Source: Anaerolineales bacterium (GTDB lineage Bacteria; Chloroflexota; Anaerolineae; Anaerolineales; UBA4823). Taken from it: a stretch of DNA of 64,000 bases. A program made the translations under genes and the position numbers. Below the pieces are notes generated by a model. The model saw only the letters and a list, made by a program, of their open reading frames with translations. It did not search any database and was not told the DNA's origin. The stretch spans positions 62,001 to 126,000 of the forward strand of contig PQAL01000018.1 of the NCBI GenBank assembly GCA_003105035.1. Reading direction: 5' to 3'. Every line of letters begins with the position of its first letter. The stretch's first letter is position 1. Below, piece by piece: positions 35,262-42,410 of this stretch.

Positions 35262-37283
35262 TTAATCAGCAGCGGTGCCGTAAATTTTCTCACGGCGTTC
35301 AGAGATGGGTAGTTTTTCAAACTCGAGCATGCGTGTGTCACCACTTCGGCCGAATTTCGCCGGGTCATATACCGGCAAGCCGAGGGAGGCGCGTTTCTTG
35401 TCAATGTGCTCCAGAGATCTGCGAACCATCTCGTTAATGTCGGAGACGAATTCGAGCTTTCCACCATACAGCTTTTCCCAACCCTCGGTGCTAATGTACT
35501 TGAGCACCACATCACTGTCGGAAACACGGTCGGGCATACCGCTGATTGGGCTGGCACCACCAAAAATGACATAAGCACCGGAAGCAACGCAATACGTGGC
35601 AATGGCCAGGGCTTTCTCGCTCATCCACTCAGGTGCGAGACCTACCGCAGGGATCTGGTCGATATCATCACCAAGGCCACCCTCTAACACCATCTGAGTT
35701 AGTACTGTCAGGATGCGGGTATTATCGACACAGGAACCCATGTGCAACACGGGTGGGATACCCACAGTCTCGCATATCTCGCGTAAACCCGGTCCGACCT
35801 TATCCAGTCCGGCTTCACCGAGTAGCAGACCGAGCTTGGCAGCCGCAATGGCACCACAGCCAGTCTCTACCACCAGCACATCCTGCTTGAGCAACTCCTG
35901 AGTGACATAGGTGTGGAGGTAATCTTGTTTGCTGCGGGGGTTGTTGCAGCCGACAATGGCAGCCACACCACGAATACGGCCGGACATGATGGCATCGTTC
36001 AAAGGCCTGAAGGAGGCTCGATAGCTGCCACCCAGCATGTAGTTGATGTACTCATGCGAAAATCCGGGGATAAGATCCTCCCGGATCTGCGGGATGTGGA
36101 TCTTGCCGCGGTTTTTATAATTATCGATGGAAGCTTTTAATATTTGCTTGGCGATGGTAAGGGCTTTGTGCTCATCGAATTCGATATGCATGGCACCCTT
36201 AATTTGCACCTTGGGGGAGGTGGTGATGATCTTGGTGTGGAAATTCCCTGCCAGCTCGACAAGAGCTTGCATGACACATTGCACATCTACCACCATGGAT
36301 TCCACAGCACCAGTCAGGATGGCCAGCTCCTGATGCAGGAAATTCCCTGCAGCGGGGATACCCTGGCGCATTAAGATCTCGTTGGCTGTGCAGCAGATCC
36401 CCGACAGGTTGACACCCTTAGCACCAGCCGCCTTGGCGTATTCGATGATCTCCGGATCTTGAGAGGCGGCAACGATCATGTTGCTCAGCGTGGGTTCGTG
36501 CCCGTGCACGACGACATTCACCATATCATCCTTCAGCACGCCCAGGTTAGCCTGACCAAGCAGGGGTGCCGGAGTGCCGAACAGGATATCCGAGATATCG
36601 GTAGCCATCATGCTTCCACCCCAGCCATCGGCCAGACCGGTGCGGATTGCGTGATGTAAGATGTGCACAGCGTCCTGGTCATCACCGATGTGCGTGCGGT
36701 GGAGGGCTTCAACCACCTCGCGGTCAACACCCCGGGGGACAACGCCTTGTTCCCGCCATAATTTTTGACGCTTTTCGGGTGCCCGCCTGATGCACACGAT
36801 CTCCCCTTTTTGCTGGCCATATTGCGAGAGGTATAAATCTGCCAGGTCATTGGCGATATCGTTGGGTGATCGGCCTTCAATTTTGATACCATATATCGAA
36901 GCGATGTTTCGAAGCTTGGCAACATCGCGAATCATGTAACCTTCGGTTTGACCATTGGCGACGGCTTTCAATGTGAATGCCAGATCGCGACCATGATCTG
37001 AATGGGCGGCTGTACCAGCTGCGATTGCCCTCACCAGGTTACGCGCCTGGATGGTGTCGATGGTCGCACCACATACACCCACCTGGCCTTCCTTGGTTAA
37101 CCGGCATGGTCCCATTCCGCATTGCTTGCAGCACATCCCAGCCCCACCAATATTGCAGGGGACCATTTCTTCAGCCCGGCTAAAGGCAGTGTTAATTCCC
37201 AGTTCATCCGCTCGGATGAGCATCTCCTGGGCCGCAGGATCTGATGTCCTATCCTCGTTGCTTCTTTTACCTTTAAGTACCAT
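35262..37283 (-). CDS. cooS: Ni-Fe carbon monoxide dehydrogenase catalytic subunit
   Basis: A 673-residue CODH. The B- and D-cluster Cys are at 43, 51, 52, 55, 60 and 71 (PCNIGGAGMCCKQCGMGPC, then GVCGA). C-cluster regions follow, with GVNLSGICCTANEIL, VVETGCGAIAAAKLG and LHMGSCVDNTRIL. It reduces CO2 to CO for AcsB, or oxidises CO. It starts 3 nt after the HMA-like gene, and its ribosome site lies inside that gene's last codons. acsB follows directly, so the two should form one CODH/ACS complex. Confidence 0.97.
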   Translation of the reverse strand: MVLKGKRSNEDRTSDPAAQEMLIRADELGINTAFSRAEEMVPCNIGGAGMCCKQCGMGPCRLTKEGQVGVCGATIDTIQARNLVRAIAAGTAAHSDHGRDLAFTLKAVANGQTEGYMIRDVAKLRNIASIYGIKIEGRSPNDIANDLADLYLSQYGQQKGEIVCIRRAPEKRQKLWREQGVVPRGVDREVVEALHRTHIGDDQDAVHILHHAIRTGLADGWGGSMMATDISDILFGTPAPLLGQANLGVLKDDMVNVVVHGHEPTLSNMIVAASQDPEIIEYAKAAGAKGVNLSGICCTANEILMRQGIPAAGNFLHQELAILTGAVESMVVDVQCVMQALVELAGNFHTKIITTSPKVQIKGAMHIEFDEHKALTIAKQILKASIDNYKNRGKIHIPQIREDLIPGFSHEYINYMLGGSYRASFRPLNDAIMSGRIRGVAAIVGCNNPRSKQDYLHTYVTQELLKQDVLVVETGCGAIAAAKLGLLLGEAGLDKVGPGLREICETVGIPPVLHMGSCVDNTRILTVLTQMVLEGGLGDDIDQIPAVGLAPEWMSEKALAIATYCVASGAYVIFGGASPISGMPDRVSDSDVVLKYISTEGWEKLYGGKLEFVSDINEMVRRSLEHIDKKRASLGLPVYDPAKFGRSGDTRMLEFEKLPISERREKIYGTAAD

Positions 37284-37286
37284 TGA

Positions 37287-37682
37287 TTAATCCTCCATTG
37301 GCTTTGAAATAATACCCATACCAGGGCAAGGCCAGAGAGGACGGCCCAGGTAGGCTACATTTTGTGCGAAAGTTACCGTTAATCGAGTCTGTTCGTAGGC
37401 TGCCGTATGGCGAAAATACGGCTTCAAGCCTTCGGTAGAATGGTAGGCTGTAGCACCTGACTCGATGGGTACAGTCCATTCCCCCAGGTATCCCGCCTCA
37501 TCCAGCTTCATAGCAATTTGCAGGTCGTTGATCTTTTCAGGGTCGTAGGTCACCTCTACAACCTGGAAGGCGCTGCTGGCATACACATCTTCCACCCCAG
37601 GCAGCTCCAACAAAATCCGTCTCACCTCGGTAACATGGTGATCCCCGTACAGTGAGGGGGTCTCGAAAGTTACTTTTAGCAT
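37287..37682 (-). CDS. HMA-fold-like protein without CxxC, upstream of cooS
   Basis: The protein has 131 residues from the ATG at 37682, chosen because GGAGG lies 5 nt upstream; a longer ORF adds six residues. Residues 1-65 fit the beta-alpha-beta-beta-alpha-beta pattern of heavy-metal-associated domains (LKVTFETPS, EVRRILLELPGVEDVYAS, VVEVTYDPEKI, LDEAGY). The metal loop, normally M-x-C-x-x-C, reads YGDHHVTEV, with D14, H15 and H16. The second half has EQTRLTVTFAQNVAYLGRP and one Cys (WPCPGMG). I infer a metal-handling or assembly helper for CooS; the function is not established. Confidence 0.6.
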   Translation of the reverse strand: MLKVTFETPSLYGDHHVTEVRRILLELPGVEDVYASSAFQVVEVTYDPEKINDLQIAMKLDEAGYLGEWTVPIESGATAYHSTEGLKPYFRHTAAYEQTRLTVTFAQNVAYLGRPLWPCPGMGIISKPMED

Positions 37683-37798
37683 ATGTTCCTCCAAAGGCAT
37701 TGATAAGATATAGAATTAATGATGAATGCAAAAAAAGTGTATTATTTTAAGAAGTCGTCCTCCAGGATAGAATGTCAGCTTTTTTATGTACAAAACGC

Positions 37799-38365
37799 TT
37801 AAAATTGGTCATCGGTGGCCCGTAAACGCAAGATCAGGTGGGTTACATCGCGTAGCTCCCCATCTGGGAGCATGAAGTAGTCATCAAAAACGGTTTTTGG
37901 CTCAAATCCCAGGTTCTGGAAGGAGCGGATGATGGGTGTCTGGTCGCTGGGGATCTGTGCTTCGATCAGGTACAGATTGTGGCGCTTGGCAAGCTCAATC
38001 AAGCCCTGCAGCAGCCGGCTGCCTACGCCGCGGTGCCGGAAGTCCTTAGGAAGAAATATGCGTACTTCTGCTCGGTGCCGGGCAGGCCCCTGGTTGAGAT
38101 GCAAGCTGGCCAGACCTACGATTCGGCTGCCAAATACAGCCACCAATGGAAATACCTTGGTATAGTCCAATTCATCTACCCACTGGTCGATAACCTTCGT
38201 ATCGATGAGATTATGGCGCATATACTTCAAGTCATCCACTGATACTGGTCCGAATAGATCAATTAATGCCTGGCGATCGTCATGGGTGAGTGGGCGGAGT
38301 AGAATCCGGGCACCATCCTTTAGGGTGAACACCTGGCGGTAGATGAGATCTTCCTTGGTAACCAT
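37799..38365 (-). CDS. GNAT-family N-acetyltransferase (Pat-like)
   Basis: The protein has 188 residues from the ATG preceded by AGGAG (start about 38365); the frame stays open 66 nt further up into the neighbouring gene. The acetyl-CoA-binding motif is FRHRGVGSRLL (about 109-119). A Glu in HRAEVRIFL (E100) sits where Pat-type protein acetyltransferases keep their catalytic Glu. ILLRPLTHDDRQALIDLFGPVS at the start is like the GNAT part of mycobacterial Pat, in which a cyclic-nucleotide-binding domain comes first in the same chain. Here that domain is the gene directly upstream, 28 nt away. A protein-lysine acetyltransferase acting on acetyl-CoA enzymes is a reasonable inference. Confidence 0.8.
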   Translation of the reverse strand: MVTKEDLIYRQVFTLKDGARILLRPLTHDDRQALIDLFGPVSVDDLKYMRHNLIDTKVIDQWVDELDYTKVFPLVAVFGSRIVGLASLHLNQGPARHRAEVRIFLPKDFRHRGVGSRLLQGLIELAKRHNLYLIEAQIPSDQTPIIRSFQNLGFEPKTVFDDYFMLPDGELRDVTHLILRLRATDDQF

Positions 38366-38393
38366 ACCTGCGCTCCTTGGTCTACTAATTGCC

Positions 38394-38864
38394 TTATTTT
38401 GCCCATGCCGCAGCGAGCTGGACGCGTGCATAGGCCAGCCGTTCCATAGCTGCTTTCGCAGTCTCTCGCATTAAAATGCAATACAATCTTGGGTCTTTTT
38501 CAATCAGCTTGTTCAGTTCACCGGCATCGAACTTGATCACCCTGCTAGCCTGCTCTGCCTTGACCGTAGATGTAAACTTGTAGGGCTCGATAAACACGCT
38601 GATGGCGAATACCTCGCCGGGGTTGATTTCACCTACTAAAAAATCTTTGCGGGTGTTTGGGTGGAATTCTTCTTCCGACTTGTAATACAGGCTGACTCCG
38701 CCATCCATGAGTAGGTAAAATGCCGTAGCAGGCTGCCCTTCCTCGCATATAACAGCGCCTTTGGCGAAGGATTCCTCTTCAGCAATCATGGCAAATGCCT
38801 TGATCTGAGCGTCTGATAGTGAACCGAAGAATGGATAACGGCGAATAATTTCAGGTGAAACCAT
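38394..38864 (-). CDS. Cyclic-nucleotide-binding-fold protein without DNA-binding domain
   Basis: A 156-residue protein consisting of one CNB (Crp-type) beta-roll and C-terminal helices. Visible are PFFGSLSDAQIKAFAMIAEE, VICEEGQPATAFYLLMDG and INPGEVFAISVF. There is no helix-turn-helix, so it is not a transcription factor. In the phosphate-binding cassette the GE pair is present but the Arg expected before the next strand is missing (the place reads KFTSTVKAE), so the natural ligand may not be a cyclic nucleotide. It is followed by the GNAT gene, the same order as the domains of mycobacterial Pat. Confidence 0.82.
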   Translation of the reverse strand: MVSPEIIRRYPFFGSLSDAQIKAFAMIAEEESFAKGAVICEEGQPATAFYLLMDGGVSLYYKSEEEFHPNTRKDFLVGEINPGEVFAISVFIEPYKFTSTVKAEQASRVIKFDAGELNKLIEKDPRLYCILMRETAKAAMERLAYARVQLAAAWAK

Positions 38865-38876
38865 CGGGATTCCTCC

Positions 38877-39383
38877 TCAGTTTATAGATTGGTCTATGTT
38901 GGGTGCTTCTTCAGCACCTGATTCTATCAGTAAATCCTGAATAATTCTTAATGCTTGGGGGACAGCGGCAGCCACTGCCGGCGACATTTCATCTGAGAAC
39001 TCGTATATCTTCTGAGATTCAACGGTTACAACCGATATAACCTCGGGCAGCTGAGCTCCGAGGGAAAGACCCATCTGAAGGGCATTCACCAGCGATGTGT
39101 CATGCGCTGAAGTCATATGCCCTGAGGTCAGGTTGGGTAAATCTTCAAGTTTATAGCAGCTAACGCTGCCCACGGGAGCCTGGTGAGTAATGATCGCGTC
39201 TATTAGAATTGCCCTGTCATAACCGATGAGCGCTTCCATTAAGCTAATTCCACCCAGTGCCAGGCATTCGATGGTTACGTTTGATGGAATACCTTGTGTC
39301 TTCTGTAGCTCTTGTGCAATCTGCCAGCCGATTCCATCATCTCCTAATATGGGGTTCCCCAATCCAACAACTAACGTTTTCAC
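38877..39383 (-). CDS. [NiFe] hydrogenase maturation endopeptidase
   Basis: A 168-residue protease of the HycI/HyaD/FrhD family, with the diagnostic start VVGLGNPILGDDGIG (about 5-19) and later SVVTVESQKIYEFSDEMSPA. It removes the C-terminal peptide of the hydrogenase large subunit once nickel is in place. MvhA, just upstream, ends in a DPCxxCxxH motif plus a 27-residue tail, the expected substrate. It lies 67 nt after mvhA. Confidence 0.9.
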   Translation of the reverse strand: MKTLVVGLGNPILGDDGIGWQIAQELQKTQGIPSNVTIECLALGGISLMEALIGYDRAILIDAIITHQAPVGSVSCYKLEDLPNLTSGHMTSAHDTSLVNALQMGLSLGAQLPEVISVVTVESQKIYEFSDEMSPAVAAAVPQALRIIQDLLIESGAEEAPNIDQSIN

Positions 39384-39450
39384 TTGGTTATGGTCTGATA
39401 AATTGAGTGAAGGCTCCAGGAGAGATTCCCAGAGCCTTCACTTCGTTCAT

Positions 39451-40917
39451 TTAGCAATTCTGTTTTAGGATGTTAACGGTCTCGCCGTTGGCATCTTTGA
39501 TGATGATCTCAAGTGGCATCTGACCGGGCAGGCTGTGCGTTGCGCAGCCGAAACATGGGTCGTAGGCTCGGAAGGCCATTTCAACCATATTGAGTATTCC
39601 TTCCGAAACTTCACCGCCCTTCTTGATCAGATTTTGAGCCGCCTTCTTGGTTGACATCTGGATGGGTGCATAATTGTTGGTTGTCCCAACGATCAGGTTG
39701 ACCTTGGTGGTGATCCCGCGCTCATCGGTCCAGTAGTGATGGGTGAGTGTGCCGCGAGGCGCTTCAACGATACCCACACCTTCGGTGGGGGTTTCGGTCG
39801 GGATGGTGCGGAAGTTATCACTGGTGATTTCCGGGTCCGTTGCGAGTTCCACCCACCGCTCAGCTGCATAAAGCAGCTCGATCAGTCGGGCCCAATGGAT
39901 CGCCAGTCGCTGGTGGACCGGTTTTCCGCCCAGGGTGCTATAGAACTTCTCGTATTCAGCCTGGGCTAATGGGGTGGCCATACCATCTGCCGCATTGAGC
40001 CGTGAGAGTGGTGTAGCCATGTAAACGCCCGAATCCTTGCCATCTACGAAACCTTTCCAACCAACTTTCTTAAGGTAGGGGAATTTCAGGTATGTCCATG
40101 GCTCGACATGTTCAGCGATCCAGTCCATATACTCATTGGCTGCGTACTTCCCCAAGCGCTTGCCTTCGGGGTCAACCACACTGACCTTACCGTCGTAGAA
40201 ATTGACTTTATTGTTCTCATCGACGGTACCGATGTAATAGGTGTGGTGAGTGTAGATGTCTCCCAGGATCAGGTCGACGTATTCTTTATTGCCAAGGACG
40301 ATATCGTTGAAGGCTTGCAGGGAGAACTGGGCAAATTCGATCGCCCAGCGGCCCATATTCTCGATCTCTACGCGTTGTTCCTCGGTGATACCTTTGGTCA
40401 ATCCTCCAGGGATCGAAGTGCAGGGGTGAACTTTCCGCCCACCGATCATCTCAACCACGGTGTGGCCGTACTTGCGCATCTGAAGCACCTTGCCACCGAT
40501 CTCCAGGCCCACCTTGTGGATGACACCCAGGATATTGCGCTCAGCAACCGGTGCAGTCGGCCCCATGATAAAGTCTGGGCCGGCCAGGGCATAAAAGTGG
40601 GTGGTATGGTCGGTGCAGTAGAAGGCGCTGTACAGCAGCTCGCGTAGCATCTTGCCAGTGCGAGGTGGATCGACATGGTACACAGCATCGACGGCTTTGG
40701 CACCTGCCATGTGGTGGGCCTCGGGGCACACACCACAGATGCGGTTGGTCAGAATGGGTACTTCTTCGACCTGACGGCCGACACAGAAGCGTTCAAAACC
40801 GCGCAGCTCAGGGATTTGGAAGTATGAGTTGGCGAAATTTCCCTCGTCATCCAGGAATATTTCGATCTTTCCATGGCCTTCCAGCCGGGTGATGGGGTCA
40901 ATTGATATTCTTTGCAT
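39451..40917 (-). CDS. mvhA: F420-non-reducing-type [NiFe] hydrogenase large subunit
   Basis: A 488-residue group 3 hydrogenase catalytic subunit. The N-terminal Ni ligands are in RICGVC (C61, C64) and the C-terminal ligands in DPCFGCATH (C455, C458). After H461 there are 27 residues (SLPGQMPLEI and on) that should be cleaved by the maturation protease. The Mvh context (MvhG, MvhD, HdrABC) points to group 3c. It oxidises H2 and passes electrons through MvhG and MvhD to HdrA. Confidence 0.94.
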   Translation of the reverse strand: MQRISIDPITRLEGHGKIEIFLDDEGNFANSYFQIPELRGFERFCVGRQVEEVPILTNRICGVCPEAHHMAGAKAVDAVYHVDPPRTGKMLRELLYSAFYCTDHTTHFYALAGPDFIMGPTAPVAERNILGVIHKVGLEIGGKVLQMRKYGHTVVEMIGGRKVHPCTSIPGGLTKGITEEQRVEIENMGRWAIEFAQFSLQAFNDIVLGNKEYVDLILGDIYTHHTYYIGTVDENNKVNFYDGKVSVVDPEGKRLGKYAANEYMDWIAEHVEPWTYLKFPYLKKVGWKGFVDGKDSGVYMATPLSRLNAADGMATPLAQAEYEKFYSTLGGKPVHQRLAIHWARLIELLYAAERWVELATDPEITSDNFRTIPTETPTEGVGIVEAPRGTLTHHYWTDERGITTKVNLIVGTTNNYAPIQMSTKKAAQNLIKKGGEVSEGILNMVEMAFRAYDPCFGCATHSLPGQMPLEIIIKDANGETVNILKQNC

Positions 40918-40932
40918 GGTTTCCTCCTCCGG

Positions 40933-41922
40933 TTATCCTTTCCACGCGGGTTTACTGAAGCGCAGCAGCGAGCCTGCCAGGTTGAAGCGGTAGAACTGCC
41001 CGGCTGGGTCGGGGATGCCTTCAAAGATCTTTTCAATCTCTGCCGGGTCGTTGCTATCTACCACCGAAGCTACTGCGGTCATCAGGCGTGATCCGTAATC
41101 TTCAGCACCTTCAGCGGGGCCGTAGCAACCAATGCAAGGGCTACCAGCTTTCGGGCACAGTGCTGAACAGCCACTGCGCGTGGCAGGGCCACTGCACAGC
41201 ACGCCTTGCTCGAGGATGCACAGCTCGGGATCAATCATGATGTGTTGGATGCGCTCGAACTTCTTGATCTTCTTTTCGTTGCGCTTGCGGGTACATTCAT
41301 CACAGACCGTAGAGTTACCCACGCCAATGACCGATCCAGCGGGAGGTAGCTCGGCTTTACCTTGCAGCACCTGGATCACCAGGTCGATCACAGCCGCGAT
41401 CTGGTGAGACTCGGGCGGGCAACCAGGCATGTAGTAATCCACCGGCACGACCTGGTCCAGTGTCCGCACCACCGGGTAGAGCGTGGGGATATGTAGCTCG
41501 CCCTCAGGCACGCTGAATTTGGTGTTGGGGCGGATATTCTGGGGATTGTCAGTCGATGGTGTGCTGAATGCAGTGTCTACGATCTCCTGGATATTGCTCA
41601 GGTTAGCTAAAGCGGGCATACAGCCTTCATTGGCGCAAGAACCGAACGCCACCAGGAGCTTAGATTTCTTCCGTAAAAGTTTGGCGATATGCTCATTCTC
41701 GTCGTTGCGGATAGCCCCGTTGAACAGGGTGAGCAGGATCGAGCCATCTTCCATGGCTTCGACATCCTTGTACTTGGCGTCCATGGCAACCGGCCAGAAG
41801 ACTACCTCGAAATTGGCATCCACATCCAGGATTTTCTCATGGATGTTGAGCACTGCGATCTCACAACCACCGCACGAAGCAGCCCAGTACATGGCAAATT
41901 TAGGTTTTCCGTTACCGCTCAT
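40933..41922 (-). CDS. mvhG: F420-non-reducing-type [NiFe] hydrogenase small subunit
   Basis: The protein has 329 residues from the ATG at 41922, which has GGAGGTG upstream and overlaps the mvhD stop by 4 nt; a longer frame would run 75 nt into mvhD. The proximal cluster ligands lie in SCGGCEIAVL, GSCANEG and YMPGCPPE. Further Cys in VCDECTRKR, CSGPATRSGCSALCPKAG and CIGCYG serve the medial and distal clusters. There is no Tat signal, so the enzyme is cytoplasmic. It relays electrons from the Ni site to MvhD. Confidence 0.94.
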   Translation of the reverse strand: MSGNGKPKFAMYWAASCGGCEIAVLNIHEKILDVDANFEVVFWPVAMDAKYKDVEAMEDGSILLTLFNGAIRNDENEHIAKLLRKKSKLLVAFGSCANEGCMPALANLSNIQEIVDTAFSTPSTDNPQNIRPNTKFSVPEGELHIPTLYPVVRTLDQVVPVDYYMPGCPPESHQIAAVIDLVIQVLQGKAELPPAGSVIGVGNSTVCDECTRKRNEKKIKKFERIQHIMIDPELCILEQGVLCSGPATRSGCSALCPKAGSPCIGCYGPAEGAEDYGSRLMTAVASVVDSNDPAEIEKIFEGIPDPAGQFYRFNLAGSLLRFSKPAWKG

Positions 41923-42398
41923 GCCGACACCTCCTTGACCAGCATTTGCTCTGGCATGGCGAACATCTTCTCCAGGCCACCTCCACTGGTTGGCCACTGC
42001 AGAGGGCCTAGTTCCCTTACCTGCTCGACGAATTTGTTGACCTCATCGGTGAAAATGGCGCCTTCAGCTGCGCTGGCCCATAATAGTTTGATTCGGCCAG
42101 TCTCGATGCCCAACTGCGCCAGGGTCTTCTTGAGGATGACGAAGCGCCGCATGGCTTTATAGTTCTGCTCTACATAGTGGCAGTCACCAGGGTGACAGCC
42201 GGTGATCATCACGCCGTCCGCTCCCCCGGCAAAAGCCTTGAGCACGAAGGTTGGGTCAAGGCGTCCGGAGCACATCAGGCGGATCAGGCGGATGTTGGGT
42301 GAATATTTCATCCTGGCTGTGCCTGCCATATCGGCTGCGCGATAACTACACCAGTTACAGGTGAAACCGATGATTACGGGTTCGAATTGATCGCTCAT
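41919..42398 (-). CDS. mvhD: Hydrogenase iron-sulfur subunit, electron link to HdrA
   Basis: A 159-residue MvhD-type 2Fe-2S protein. The Cys are in FTCNWCSYRAADMAG, RLMCSGRLDP and TGCHPGDCHY. It connects the hydrogenase to HdrA in the electron-bifurcating complex. In acetogens without MvhAG it can link HdrABC to MetVF; here both possible partners are encoded. It sits between hdrA (12 nt upstream) and mvhG. Confidence 0.92.
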   Translation of the reverse strand: MSDQFEPVIIGFTCNWCSYRAADMAGTARMKYSPNIRLIRLMCSGRLDPTFVLKAFAGGADGVMITGCHPGDCHYVEQNYKAMRRFVILKKTLAQLGIETGRIKLLWASAAEGAIFTDEVNKFVEQVRELGPLQWPTSGGGLEKMFAMPEQMLVKEVSA

Positions 42399-42410
42399 AT
42401 CGTTCTCCTT

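Noticed and set aside
35126-35602. 158-residue minus-strand ORF spanning the cooS-acsB junction in another frame
   Set aside because: It overlaps two genes with clear catalytic motifs; the sequence is low-complexity out-of-frame translation.
37683-37798. Internal promoter between the GNAT and HMA-like genes
   Set aside because: TTTGCA with TATCTT at 16 nt is a poor match and the region is AT-rich, so chance is likely.
40108-40647. 179-residue plus-strand ORF opposite mvhA
   Set aside because: Antisense shadow of the hydrogenase large subunit.
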